Positions 22,607 through 35,790 of a stretch of DNA of 64,000 nucleotides are shown here, piece after piece; within the stretch, counting starts at the first letter, position 1; every line of letters starts with the position of its first letter. The stretch spans positions 122,106,831 through 122,170,830 of the forward strand of contig CM037585.1 of assembly GCA_021018995.1 (NCBI GenBank), given 5' to 3'. The stretch comes from Chloranthus sessilifolius (taxonomy: Eukaryota; Streptophyta; Magnoliopsida; Chloranthales; Chloranthaceae). The translations under genes and the position numbers were made by a program. Below the pieces are notes generated by a model. The model was not told the origin of the DNA and did no database searches. It saw nothing but the letters and a program-made list of their open reading frames with translations.

Positions 22607-23445
22607 CTATAACTTCTTGTCAGATATCTTATATTCATCTTTCATAACCTATATGATATCTTATAACATGACCTTTGGAAAACATAACTTTCAAACCTTA
22701 TATCAGACTTCTTACATCTTATGTGGTTTATTTGTTGCTGAGTTCAATTTTTTAAGCTCTTATTCACTATCTCACTTCCACCCTGGTAACTATGAGTAGT
22801 GAGCATTTTGAATTTTTATACTGTTTCAGTGATTAAAGTTGCAATTTCGTCATGTTGCTCCATGAAACCGCATATCTTCCACTTTCAAAACTATCCGACC
22901 ATGGAAAACTTAACTGTATGACTTCTCGTCACTTGAGCAGTTGAGCTTATTCATATATGCAGGAATACAGGTGAAGACTGCGTAGTTTGATCTTCTATAG
23001 ACAACTGGAGGTAAATATTACGTAGTTTGATCTTCTATAGACAATTGGAAGATATAATGTGCAAATTTGGAAATCATGTTACATCCAAAACAATGGGCAA
23101 TGACCTTCATGAATGCACTGAACAAAAATGAACTCCATGAAAGCAGTTGTGCACCAGTATACCATTTTCATATTTTCAACCCAATTTTTACTTCTTGTTA
23201 CATTGGTGGGGATCCATTTAAAATGTTTTTGATTCGTAGGAGACAACTTTTAGGTTAGGTGGAGAAAGTTAAGGTCTATGTTACTTAATTCGGTAATTTG
23301 CTCAATTTGGATTTGAGTTCGTAATTCGCAATTCGCTACTGGCATGCAAATTGGATTCGCTAGCGGTGGTATGAGTTTTTAATATTTATTATTATTTTTT
23401 ATCAGCTAGAAATAGTTAAATATAATAATTGAACTAAATTTTTTC
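22607..23445. other. no gene seen
   Basis: Contains one short tandem duplication of a 43-bp unit (gtagtttgatcttctataga at about 22983 and 23022). Short open frames show no recognisable domain. It may be old intergenic DNA. Confidence 0.4.
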
Positions 23446-23560
23446 CTATAAAAGTCATCTATTTGGTTGGTAAGGCAGTATGTTGCTTAAGAACAAGATG
23501 CTAGAGGGCTTGGGTTCCACTCTCCTCCCCCACACCCCTGCCCCATATGTTTTTGGCTGC
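23446..23560 (+). mobile_element. possible tRNA-derived SINE fragment
   Basis: The stretch ctatttggttggtaaggcag resembles a tRNA A box and GGGTTCCACTCTC about 45 bp later resembles a degenerate B box, a spacing typical of tRNA-derived SINEs. No tail or target duplication was recognised. Confidence 0.35.
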
Positions 23561-24090
23561 GAACCAATTCGCCGTACAATAGGTGCAAGAGTGAAATAAT
23601 TAAGGTCGGTTAAGGTTAGGATTAGGAAAATGGTTTTAGGTTTAGGATTAGAGAGGAAGAAAGTAAGAGAGAGACAATGGCTTAATGAGGAAATGTTCCT
23701 CACTTGCTTTTATATTAAGCAAAAAATGCTAGCCTACATACACCCACACTATACAGTATTACATACCACATTAACCAGAATGCTACATACACACCTACTA
23801 TACAGTAGTGCACACCACATTAAATGACGTAACATATGAAATTATGAACACCCACACTAACAATAAATAGGTAAATGGCACTGACGAATGTGGAGTCACT
23901 TAAAAGTTGGCTGCTATCTTACTGATAAAAAATCAATCAAGTGTTATTCATTATCATTCTTCTTCCATATGCGAGTTAGGGTACCAATTTTCTCAATACT
24001 CTTAGATAAGTGATTAAAGCCCATGATTGTGCCACGGTAGTTGGCAAGTTTACTTGCGTTATATTTTCTAAGCAATTAAAAAATGGTTAT
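23561..24090. other. no gene seen
   Basis: Includes a short direct repeat (ctacatacac and acaccacattaa near 23730 and 23780). The open frame at 23630-23827 has no recognisable domain. Confidence 0.4.
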
Positions 24091-24092
24091 AG

Positions 24093-24261
24093 GTTTGTTG
24101 GTCCATAGCTTTAGTTGGCTCATGGCTTCCATGTGGCACCTGATCACATGATCGGATGCTATGTGAGCGTGTGCCCTGATGATTGTGATCATTGAAAAAA
24201 AATTAAAGAATTTTTATATATAACCGCTTCAACGTTCATTTTCTGCATGATTGACACTGTT

Positions 24262-24339
<78 letters not shown>

Positions 24340-24460
24340 CTATGATCATCAGACTGCTCATTCATGTGGTACCCGAGCGTGTGATCGGGTGCCACAAGGA
24401 AGTCAAAGACCATGAGACCAGCTAAGTTAGTTGGTCCATAAGACCAGACGGCGTATAATT
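24093..24460. mobile_element. inverted-repeat element with internal (TA)n
   Basis: The left arm, from TTGGTCCATAG through CTTCCATGTGGCACCTGATC, pairs with the right arm read in reverse (TTATGGACCAACTAACTTAG, then CTTCCTTGTGGCACCCGATC). The arms are roughly 100 bp each and imperfect. The centre is a (TA) run of about 35 units at 24265-24335. Looks like a MITE; no target duplication was identified. Confidence 0.55.
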
Positions 24461-24965
24461 CTGCCTATAATAGATAAGAGAAGGATATGGCGATGATGAT
24501 GATTGCCCATTATTTGTGCTATTTTTTTGTGCCCAGGATCCATTGATTTAATAAATAAAATGATAAGAAACTCAGTTTACCCTAATAGTTACAATGGCCT
24601 TATCTTTTCGCATTTTGGTACTTCAAAAAGCATCTCATTTAGGGGTTTTATGTAACGCTCGTTAATCTTAATGAAGTTACTTTTTTACCGATAGAAAAAG
24701 GGTGTTAACTTTTTTGTTGACCATGCAGTATGATCCCCCTCAAGATCCAAATGTATTTATACATCGAGTAGGAAAAACTGCATGAATAAGCAAACATGAC
24801 TGTGCTATTGTTTTTCTTTTACCGAACGTTCACTTCTCACGTGCAGATCTACTTCCTACAAGTTTACTGTTGAAAGTTGCTGCTCAAAATGTCAAATAAG
24901 AAGGGTCTCTTCAAAAAAGGACATATTCTGATAATGTTTTGGATATAGTTCCCCAGCTCTTCAGG
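24461..24965. other. no gene seen
   Basis: Unique-looking AT-rich DNA up to the border of the gypsy LTR. No domain, RNA gene or repeat was recognised. Confidence 0.4.
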
Positions 24966-27679
24966 TAACCAGATTAAGGATTCACAAGTATATTAACTAA
25001 ACACTACGTATCAGTCATAGAAACCTGCACCAGGTAATACTGCTGAATTTTCGTCGATTGATTTGTTTCCAATCCCTTTCCTTCACCTACAAGGTTAAAC
25101 TACCGTAAGAGCTAATCCACATGCTCCACAAGTAACCATTTTAATTCATATTGACAAAATCACTAACATGCCGATAGTTTCAAATAATCAAATAATTCAA
25201 TTGTAATCATGAATGTCTGTGATTGAAAACAAATCTCGTACACAAGTAACTATCACCTACAAATACAAATCTAGTGTCAACTACATGGTGCTTTTCTCAT
25301 ATAACAGACATCAAATTCAAAGCAGATAACGGAATTATAAGAGAACAAATAACAGATTCAAATCAGATAGTAGAACTCTCAGACCATACAGATCCATCAG
25401 ACAAATATGCTAAGACCAGACAGATAAATCAGACAAATCAAATAGATATTTTCATACCATACAGATAAATCAGACAAATATACTCAGACCAAACAGATAT
25501 GCTAAGACCATATAGATAAATCAGGCAGTCATTTCCAGATCAGACCAATAACTATGAAGCTTACACTTAAATTAGCATAATAGACTTATCGTTGTTGGGG
25601 GTTATTTTATAGCTAATAGCACGAATGCCAAACACTTTCCTCAACTCAGTTATTAGTTGAGATCAGATAATAGATAACATTACAGATATCATATTTATGA
25701 CTTTGCCAGGGTCTCAAAAGTGTCTCATTCGGACTCAGAGGTATTATTTCATTGCCTTTCAGAAATTATGGTATTCAAATCTAGTGCAGAAATATCAGAA
25801 AATATCATAACACATAAATTTATATGTCCCAAAACATCATCGGTCTTAGAACAAATCTAACCACTCATAACACATCAAGCTGTCAAATATAATTGAACTG
25901 TCATAGATTATAGATTCAATTTATGCACGTTACTTATGCAAGTCTATCACATTACAAATTCAGTTAGCAAATATCTGCACAATCAGGCGTACCGGTATAA
26001 GATATGCAGGTACAAAATTTTTATATAGTTAGGTTAACCGGTATCACATATTCAATTACCAAAATTTTACACAATTAAGTGTAATTGATATACAATATGC
26101 AGTTACCACATTTGTACACAATCAGTACCAAATTTTTATACAGTCTGGTGTAATCGGTATAACATATTCAAGTATCAAATTTTTATACTTTCAGGTGTAA
26201 TAGACTCAAATAACAACTATTTACACTTTCAGGTGTCACTGATTTAAGTCACAAATATTTACACTTCCAAGTATAATAGACTCAGATACCAAATATTTAC
26301 ACTTTTAAGTGTCACCGATTCAGGTAACAAAAAGTTACACTTCCAAGAGTAACAGATTCGACTAATTTTCGAGTGTCACTGACTTAGGTATACCAAATAT
26401 TTTTACACTTCCAGGTGTCACTGATTCGGGTCACATATATTTACACTTCTAAGTATAACAGACTCAAATACCAAATATTTACACTTTCAGGTGTCACCGA
26501 TTCAGGTAACAAAAAGTTACACTTTCAGGAGTAATAGATTTGGCTTATTTTCGATTGTACAGTGTTCATAAAAATAACATATTAGATCACATGAAACCCT
26601 TCATATGCCTCAGAGGTTATAACACCAACACATTAATCCAGCTATCAACACATAAATCCAGCATTAATACGTCAATAAATATATAAACTGCAATCCTAAG
26701 CCATCTTATACAGGTATACCAAGCAACACATAGATGTACAATTCAAAATGCACACGACGTAACAAAGTCCGATTTCTACTACATGTCAATTTCTATCCGA
26801 TAAATCAATATAGGTATAGCCTGAATCGAAGTTTAAACAAAATGTATGAGAATAGATACTTGTCTTATAAGAAACGAGCAGCTATAGGGCCCGCCGTCGT
26901 CATGAACGGTCACTTTCTCTCTCTCTCTCTCTTTCTTTCTCTCTTTCTTTCTTTTTTTCTTTCTCTGGCACTCTCTCTCTTTTCTCTTACTTTTTCTTTC
27001 TTTTATTTTCTTTTGTTGCTGTTTTATCTCATCAAGGCAATTAACCGCCCAAGAGACCCAACCTCAGCTTCTCAGCACTCGCTCCCCACACTTTCTCACA
27101 CCTTCCAGCCTCCTCTAATAGTGTATGCTATTATATTAGTCTAGTATATCTTAGATGGGTATCTTATAGCAGATGGGTATTATAGGGTCATATATTATTC
27201 TCTTATATAATATAGCCTTAGCCTTTACGACTCCCCCACACATGGAACAATAAACTGGGTCCTTCTATTTGCACCAACCATACTACTTATGGGACCTAGA
27301 TCTAAGATATTGTGACTGCCTTTAATCACATGATAGTGATTGAATTTAATTTCGATCTTTCATACAACGGATCTTGAGACCATAGCCTTACCATAAGACA
27401 GGTAGTTTGTGCTTATTAATCCGATCACATGGTACAGAGCTCATCAAATGAGTCGTAGTGTCACATGGCACGCATGCCCAAGTTTGATCTAACAAAGTCA
27501 ATGATTTTTAACACCATTTAGTGCCCTGTAAAAATATCATGCTTAGCAGTGGATGTGAATCACCCGTTTAATGTACTTTAATATTGGCTATTAAATAAAC
27601 ACAGAAATAAATGATATCATGCAGAATCGGGTCGGGTCCTTACAAGTCGGGTTGGGTCCTTACATGTCGGGTCCTTACA
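24966..27679 (-). repeat. 3' LTR of the minus-strand gypsy element (2.7 kb)
   Basis: It ends GGGTCCTTACA on the + strand. It holds short TTACACTTTCAGGTGTCA-type repeats (about 26040-26540), a second small array of CAGATAAATCAGAC (about 25420-25530), a pyrimidine-rich tract at 26910-27020, and at about 27330-27420 a copy of the MITE core (ggatcttgagaccatagcc). It is about 120 bp longer than its partner because of extra repeat units. The long open frame at 26734-27144 is low-complexity and not taken as a gene. Confidence 0.88.
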
Positions 27680-28439
27680 TCCTCCCCTCATAAAATTTCG
27701 TCCTCGAAATTTACGATTCTCAGCCAAACAACTCCAAACAACTCTTTTCATTCCTAAATTATTTCTCTGTCAGACTGATGTTGCCAATGACTGACTCTTG
27801 ACAAGTGAAATATATATTTTTTTTTCGTCAAACTACTCAAATACTTCATTGCAATCCTGAGAACAGATAACCGATAACAGAGTCATATTAGATAACAGAA
27901 TCATCATTGGCCAGAGTGTTACGTTTGCTTTCTGCCATGCTATTCCGGCTCATTTGTCAATCTAAGGAAAGCCATAAATATCGGAAACAAACAGAATAAT
28001 TATTCAAAAATTATATTTGTATCATACAAGTTACCCATTTATGTCAAACTTTGATCCTGATATTGTTTTGGTTCAAGTGTTAAAATCTGATACACCGAGT
28101 ACAATGTTAAAAGTGCTCATACACAAATTCAAATTTCGACGGTTCCAATCAGATAAACGGAGTACATTTTTTTAAAATTGCCTATATAAAAATCCAAATT
28201 TCAGAACAATAAATCTCAGGTTCATGCATAACAGAATGCAGAAAAAGGGTTTTATAGAGACTGATTTAGGGTCTATGCATAACGAAAGACAGAAAAAGGG
28301 GTTAGATGTCAACATATATAAACTAATTTCAGCGACAAGCGGTGATCGATTTCACAAAATCAAAATACCATATTCAGATTCAGATTAATCAACATGTATT
28401 AGATCAGATACTTGCTTGACAAATCATAATCTTTCAAAC

Positions 28440-31261
28440 ATGCAATCCATCTTCGTTATCGGATAGTCAACTCTTTCCGATCAAACAAATAGGGCAAACT
28501 ACTATATCTGAACCTCATACAAATACTGCCTCCACATGTTAAGGCAAACACTATCGCCACCAATTATCGATCATATGTTGGATAGTTCTGCTCACGAACT
28601 TTGAGGTGTCTAAAAGAATAAGCGACAACCTTACCACACGGTATCAGTCTACCTGTCGAGATTCATCACTACAAATCCTGTATCCCTCACTTCTCGAAGG
28701 AATGGGTACCACTAACACCAAACTCAGTCTCTTCTTCAACTCTTGACAACTTGCTTTACATCGATCATTCCAGATAATTTCACATGTGATCGAGTCAATT
28801 GAGTTACAGGAGCTGCAATAAGAGAAAAGCCCTCAACAAATCGTCTATAGTATTCTGCCAATCCCAGAAAATTTCTTATCTCTGTTACTGAACTTGGTCC
28901 ATCCCAATTCTTGACAACTTTAACTTTAGAGAGATCAATAACTACACCTTCTTTTGATATTACATGGCCTAAGAAAATAACTTTTTCAAGTCAAAACTCA
29001 CATTTACTCAATTTACCAAATAATTTATGTTCCCGCAATACTTGTAAAGCTAATCTCAGATGTTGTTCATGATCGACATGGGACAGAGAATAGACAAGAA
29101 TGTCATTTATGAAAACAACAATAAACTGGTCCAGAAATGGTTTTAAAATTTGATTCATAAGGTCCATGAACGTGGTAGGTGCATTGATCAATCCAAACGA
29201 CATTACTACGAACTCGTAGTGACCATAACGGGTATGGAAAGCAGTGATAGGAATATCTTCATTCCGAATTCTCAACTGATGATACCCAGATCACAGATCA
29301 ATTTTTGAAAATACAGATGCATTTTGTAATTGGTCAAACAAATCATCAATGCTAGGAAAATGATACTTAGTCTTAATTGTAGCCTGATTCAACTGCCTAT
29401 AATCTATACACAGTCTCAGAGACCCATCTTTCTTTTTCACAAACAACATTGGAACACCCCATGGGGATACTCTCGGCCCAATGAAACCTTTTTCCAGTAA
29501 TTCTTCTAATTGCACCTTTAGCTCCTTAAGTTCAGCAGGTGCCATTCTATACGGTACCTTCGAAATTGGTGCAGTCCCCGGGGTCAGATCTATAGTAAAA
29601 TCAGTTTCTCACTGTGGAGGTAAACCAGGCAACTCATTCGGAAATACATCAACAAATTCTCTAACTATCGGAATATCCTCAATCCTTAATTTATTGTTCT
29701 GCTCATCAACAATGTATGCTAAATAACGTTGACACTCTTTTCGTAACAGATGATAAGCTTTTATAAAAGAAATCAAACTAGGTCGAGAAGAATTTTCTAC
29801 CCTATATACAGAAATTCACACAAACCAGGTATATAAAAAGTGACGATCTTTTCAAAACAGTCAACGGTAGCATGATAAGCATAGAGTTAGTCCATGCCCA
29901 ACAATACATCAAAATCTGTCATGTCTAATAATAAGACTAAATATGCCACTAACTTGTGACCCCCAATGCAAATAACACAAGACTTATACATTGTACAGGT
30001 GATCAATGATTTACCCAGAGGTGTGGCAACGTGCAAGACATAGTCTAATTCAACGGGTTCAACTTCTAAGTGACATACAAAGCTTGCAGATACAAATGAA
30101 TGAGTGGATCCAGGATCAGTTAAAATTTTTGCCGCATGCTGATAAATAGTTAAATTACCTTCTACCTCGGAATTTGAAGCCCTTGCATCCTGTTTTGTGA
30201 TGGTAAACACCCATCCAGATACGTTAGGTTTCTGATATTTGTCTTCTCCTCCACGTTGTTGTGGCGGTTGTTACGGCCAGGAGGTAAGGGACACTCCCTA
30301 ATTTGATGCCCAAACTGACCGCATCGAAAACATGCCCCAGTTTCATGTCGGCAGGGTTGATTACCATGAGATTTCCCACACTTGCCACAAATTGACGGTG
30401 ATTGCACAAGAGGTACTATTGGGCGACAAGCCTCAAAACACTGTTTCTTTTCTTCTCTCCATTGTTGTTTACCCTTCTATCGGTCCATACATATTAATTT
30501 AGACTTCCCTTTCTACTCTCGGATTCGTTGTATATCTGCATCGTCGCCTTCAACGAATAAAGCCCTCTCAACAACATCTGCAAACGTCGTCAGTTTTAAT
30601 GCGGATAACTTTTCTCGTATTGATGGCCTTGATCCTCGAGCAAATTTCTTCGCTCTAGCAGCCTCCTCCATGGGTTGCGTTATGAATCTTTCCAATTCTA
30701 TAAACTTTGTTTCATACTGAGCCACTAACCTAGTGCCCTGATATAGTTCAACAAACTTTACCTGCTTCTGATCACGTATATGCTCAGGAAAATACTTCTC
30801 GTAAAACAATTCAACAAAATTTTCCCAAGAAACCTTCTCTCCATACATGTCCGTTTTATCATTTTCCACTACATGTTAGCTTCACATTGTAACATAAATG
30901 CAGCTAACCCGGCCTTCTAGTCTCCAGGATAGCCCATGCCATCCAATATTTTCTCCACTTCCATCAGTCAGTCCTCCGCTTCAATAGGTTTCGAACCACC
31001 CCGAAAAGTCAATGCCCCAAGCTTTCAAAACCTTTCTAGACTAAACGTATCATCAATAGTCGACCCTACACTAGGAATTGCCAAACTACTATATCCTTGG
31101 CGTCGTATATGTTCGTCAAAATCTTTGAAGGATGGCCTCCTCTCACTTTCTTTACCCTTTGATCTTTTTCTCTTCTGAACTCCACTGGCAAACGCCTGGA
31201 GAGTCTCCTCATGAGTTATATCACGAGTTTTGCCTTTTCCTTTGTTGCTTCGTTTCGACAT
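28440..31261 (-). pseudogene. gypsy gag-pol remnant
   Basis: Fossil coding region. Gag begins at 31261 (MSKRSNKGKGKTRD) and includes VSWENFVELFYEKYFP near 30800. The zinc knuckle CFRCGQFGHQIREC is near 30320. Protease DPGSTHSFVSASF is near 30100. The RT begins with MAPAELKEL at 29545 and continues through [15 protein letters not shown] and the catalytic segment near 29090 to about 28990. Broken repeatedly. Confidence 0.88.
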
Positions 31262-31526
31262 ATCACCCTACATGGTTAATGGACAAAGAGTCTAATCATT
31301 ACAATCCTTAAAATTTTCCTCAAACAACTCTCCAACCTATTAACTATATTCTTAGGACCACAACGGCCGTGCCATAAGCACAACAACGTTGTCACAAATC
31401 AACTCTCGCCTCGACATATTAATCATGACCCCAAATCCACGCACTGATTTCAGTCGTGATTCGCATGCATCGTAAGAAAACACTAAATTAAAGTTTCTAA
31501 CTAGGGATCAAAACCAGATATCCAAA

Positions 31527-34121
31527 TAACCAAATTAAGGATTCACGGGTATATTAACTAAACACTAAGTACTAGTCACATATATCTGCACCAGGTAATA
31601 CTGCTTTATTTTCGCCAATTGATTTGTTTCCAATCCCTTTCCTTCACCTACAAGGTGATTAAACCACTATAAGAGCTAATCCACATGCTCCACAAGTAAC
31701 CATTCTAATTCATATTGACAAAACTATTAGCATATCGGTAGTTTCAAATAATCAAATAATTCAATTGTAATCATGACTGTCTGTGGTTGAAAACAAATCT
31801 CGTACGCAGGTAACTATCACCTACAAATAAGAATCTAGTATCGACTATAAGGTGCTTTTCTCAGATAATAGACATCAGATTCAGAGTAGATAACGGAATT
31901 ATCAGAGAACAGATAACAGATTCAAATCAAATAAAAGAATTCTCAGACCATACAGATCCATCAGATAGTTATGCCCAGACCAGACAGATAAATCAGACAA
32001 ATCAAATAGATATTCTCAGACCATATAGATAAATCAGACAAATATACCCAGACCAAACAGATATGCTCAAACCATATAGATAAATTAGACAATCATTTCC
32101 AAATCAGACCGATAACTTGGAAGCTTATACTTAAATTAGCACAACAGACTTATCGTTGTTGGGGGTTATTTTATAGCTAATCGCGCGAATACCAAGTATT
32201 TTCCTCAACTCAGCTATTAGTTGATATCAGATAACAGATAACAGAGCAGATATCATAGTTATGACCTGGTCAAGGTCTCAAAAGTGTTCCCATTCGAACT
32301 TAGAAGTATCATCTTATTGCCTTTCAGAAATTATGGTATTCAAATCTAATGCAGAAATATCAGAAAATGTCAGAACACATAAATTTATATGTCCCAAAAC
32401 TTCATCGGTCTTAGAACAGATCTAACCACTCATAACACATCAAACTGTTAAATATAATTGAACGGTCGTGGATTACAGATCCAATTTATGCACGTTACCC
32501 ATGCAAGTCTATCACATTACAGATTCAGTTAGCAAATATCCACACAATCAGGTATACCGGTATAAGATATGCAGGTACCAAATTTTTACACAGTTAGATG
32601 TAACCAGTATCACATATTCAATCACCAAAATTTTAAACAATCAGGTGTAACCGGTATAACATGTTCAGTACTAATTTTTACACAGTCCTGTGTAACCGGT
32701 ATAACATATTTAAATATCAAATTTTTACACTTTCAGGTGTAATAGACTCAAATAATAACTGTTTACACTTTCATGTCACCGATTCAGGTCACAAATATTT
32801 ATACTTCCAGGCATAACAGACTCAGATACCAAATATTTACACTTTCAGGTGTCACCGATTCAGGTAACAAAAAGTTACATTTCTAGGAGTAACAGATTCG
32901 ACTGATTTTCGATTGTACAGTGTTCATAAAAATAACGTATCAGATCACATGAAACCCTTCATATGTCTCAGAGGGTATAACACCAACACATAAATTCAGC
33001 TATCAACACATAAATTCAGCATTAATACGTCAATGAATGTATAAACTGCAGTCCTAAACCATCTTATACGGGTATACCAAGCAGCACATAGATGAACAAT
33101 TCAAAATACACACGACGTAAGAAAGTTCGATTTCTACCAAATGTCGATTTCTAACTGATAAATCAATATAACTACAACCTAAATCGGGGTTTAAACAAAA
33201 TATATGAGAATAGATACTTAACTTAAAAGAAACGAGCAACTATACGATCCATCGTCGTCGTGAACGGTTACTTTCTCTTTCTCTTTCTTTCTCTCTCCTT
33301 GTCTCTTTCTTTCTCTCTCTTTATTTCTTTTGTTTCTTTCTGACTTTCTCTTCTTTTTTTTTCTGTTACTTTTTTTCTTTTTTCTTTCTTTTCTTTGTCT
33401 GACTCTCCCTCTTTTTTCTCTTATTTTTTCTTTCTTTCATTTTCTTTTGTTGTTGTTTTATCTCATCAGGGCAACTAACCGCCCAAGAGACCCAACCTCA
33501 GCTTCTTAGCGCTCCTCACACTTTCTCACACCTTCCAACCTCTTCTAATAGTGTATGCTATTATATCAGTCTAGTATATCTTAAATGAGTATCTTATAGT
33601 AGATGGGTGTTATAGGGTCATATATTATTCTCTTATATAATATAGCCTTATCCTTTACGACTCCCCTACACATGAAACAATAAATTGGATCCTTCTATTT
33701 GCACCAACCAAACTACATATGGGACCATAGATCTAAAATATTATGATTGCCTTTAATCACATGATAGTGATCGAATTTCATTCCAATCTTTCATACAACA
33801 GATCCTGAGACCATAGCATTACCATCAGACGGGTAGTTTGTGCTTATTAATCCGATCATATGGTACATAGCCCATCAACTGAGTTGTAGTGTCACGTGAC
33901 ACATGCCGAAGTCTAATCTCCATGATTTGATCTAACAAAGTCAATGTTTTTAACACCTTTTTGTGTCCTATAAAAACATTATGTTTAATAGTGGATGTGA
34001 ACCACCCGTTTAATGTACTTTAATATTGACTATTAAATAAACATATAAACAAATGATATCATACAAAATCAGATCGGGTCCTTACAAATCAGGTTGGGTC
34101 CTTAAAGGTCGGGTCCTTACA
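31527..34121 (-). repeat. 5' LTR of the minus-strand gypsy element (2.6 kb)
   Basis: Starts in sequence matching 24966 and ends GGTCCTTACA at 34121. It carries the same internal arrays as the partner LTR with fewer TTACACTTTCAGGTGTCA units (about 32690-32900), a CT-rich tract at 33270-33440, and the MITE core near 33785-33860. Between it and the gag start lies an untranslated leader (31262-31526) with a weak primer-site candidate just inside 31527. Confidence 0.88.
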
Positions 34122-34665
34122 CCCTGCCTCTCATGCGAAGGGTCCCCCATTCCCCAAATACAGCAACCACACTTTTGGAGGTAATAGAATCCAAACCAGT
34201 CAATAAAATTACACTAAATAGCGTGGGTAAACCTGCTGTGGAGCAGTGCTTTATGTCCCCTCCTATATTGCATATATTATTTTCTCGTGCATAAATTATT
34301 ACTGGTTCTTTGGCTGGGTTCAGCCCCCTCTTAAAAAGGTCATTGCCCTATAAAAAAAGCATATAAATCAGAAGGGTCCATGTTTGGGCTGACCATGGAG
34401 CAACCATGTTCTATTCTGTACGTGGTTAGGAAAGATGCCATGTCATCCATTTGATACCAAAAACGGCTTATTTAAATGTTACTAATGACTATCTTTTTTT
34501 TAAATATAAAAAATATCCATAGTTTTTAGGATGTGGCTTAGGGTTGTAAAAAATTTAAAAAAAATGCCCAAACTTTATGTTTTTTAGAAATATCCCCACA
34601 TCGTCTCTAGTCGCCTCCATTTCTATGAAAAAACGAAATGTTTCTATAAAAAGCTCGTCGTTCAA
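34122..34665. other. no gene seen
   Basis: Flank of the gypsy element. No conserved domain or repeat family recognised. Confidence 0.4.
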
Positions 34666-34669
34666 AATG

Positions 34670-35240
34670 CGAGCAAAGAAATTAAAAGATTGGCAAGATA
34701 TCAGAAACGAGAGACGGAGAAGTTAGGGAGGAAGAAATTGGTTGGAGAAAAAACAAAGATTCTGATACTCAACTTCCACCAATTGACCGTTGTGAAGGGG
34801 ATTGGAGGTGTGGCAGCTGGAACTTCGGTTACTGCCAGGTCTATCATCGGAGGAGGTGCAGCGAACCTAAAAGTAGGCTATGTGTGAAAAGTAGAAGATG
34901 GTAATATGGCTGTTTGGGTGAAAGGAGAGGATTCGAGGTGAATTTGTCTGAAAGAAGCTCGTAGCGAAAGAATATGGGTGAAGCTTTCTGGTAGAGCAGC
35001 CCGTTCCTCAGAAATCCAGCAAAGAAACTGAAAGACTAGCAAGATATCAGAAAAGAGAGATGGAGAGAAGTTGCTTTCTATCAGAAAAGAGAAACGCAAA
35101 GATTTTGATACTCAGTTTCCACCAGTTATGAAGGGGATTGGAAGTATGGCAGCTGAAATCTCGGTCACCACCAGTTCTATCATTGGGGGAGATGCTATGA
35201 ACGTAAAACTAATGTCTATGTTTGGTATTAACCGACATTT
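34670..35240. repeat. direct duplication, about 225-bp units 346 bp apart
   Basis: The unit with gcaagatatcagaaacgaga at 34693 recurs as gcaagatatcagaaaagaga at 35039. Both continue through ggggattggaggtgtggcagc or its variant and a tctatcat-containing stretch. The translation fits no family I know. It may be an upstream part of the LINE that follows or a captured fragment. Confidence 0.6.
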
Positions 35241-35269
35241 CCCCAAGCCTCTATCAATACACGTTGGAC

Positions 35270-35790
35270 ATATAGAAAGCCTATGATAGGGTGAGTTGTG
35301 GATTCCTTGATTGGCGTACGAATGCATTCATTCAAGCAACGCTTCTCGATTCTAATAAATGGCTTCTCTCTAATGGTTTCTTCACTTGCTAAATGGGACT
35401 CCGGGAAGCGGATCCTCTTTCACCCTTTCTATTTTACTTTCCTGGGAGAATTAGGGGAGACTCATCGATCTCGGAGTGCATAATGGTGATATTGAGGGCT
35501 TTAACGTCTCAAATCAATGGGGGCGAGTATCCAATCTTCAATTTGATGATAATTCTATTCTGTTTTGTGACTCTAGTAGAGCCCATTTGTTCTACATCAA
35601 ATTCATTCTCCCTTGTTTTGAGTCGTCTCTGGTCAGAAGATTAACATCAGTAAGTCTACTAGTATGAATGGGCGAACTTGTCAGGCTTAGCTGACCGATT
35701 TCAACTCTTTTTTGGGTGCAATCCGAGTAATTTTCTAGCAAAGTATCTGAGTCTTCCCTTATGTTGTAGGTCGAAGGTTTCTCTTTAGGA
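35270..35790 (+). mobile_element. L1-type LINE fragment, reverse transcriptase
   Basis: Translates in pieces to AYDRVSCGFLDW, MGLREADPLSPFLFYF and GRVSNLQFDDNSILFCDSS. These are the plant L1 RT blocks usually written AYDRVSW, GLRQGDPLSPFLF and LQFADDT; here the Ala before the two Asp residues is missing and the frame shifts twice. It ends around NFLAKYLSLPL (35740), the usual L1 block after the palm. It is the first of several collinear + strand L1 pieces reaching to about 40080. Confidence 0.85.

Larger units (their letters stand above)
24966..34121 (-). mobile_element. Ty3/gypsy LTR retrotransposon with both LTRs, minus strand
   Basis: Fossil. The left LTR (24966-27679) and right LTR (31527-34121) match over their whole length, roughly nine bases in ten where I compared them, so the insertion is moderately old. 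The polypurine tract reads ATGAGGGGAGGA on the minus strand directly inside the left LTR (27680-27691), next to the TGTAAGGACCC start. Gag, zinc knuckle, protease, reverse transcriptase and an RNase H-like remnant are recognisable between 28440 and 31261; I did not recognise integrase. It is broken in many places. The outer border at 24966 is the limit of LTR homology; no clear target duplication was seen. Confidence 0.9.

Noticed and set aside
23446-23560. A functional tRNA gene
   Set aside because: The A and B box resemblance is weak and no cloverleaf can be formed; a SINE remnant is the better reading.
26040-26540. CRISPR-like array of regularly spaced short repeats
   Set aside because: The units are direct, drifted tandem repeats without unique spacers, inside a plant retrotransposon LTR.
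26734-27144. 136-codon frame rich in Ser, Leu and Phe
   Set aside because: It lies in a gypsy LTR and is produced by a pyrimidine-rich tract; the partner LTR does not keep it.
24966-34121. Target duplication for the two-LTR gypsy element
   Set aside because: The five bases after 34121 are CCCTG, and no match was found at the left border; the border itself is only known from LTR homology.
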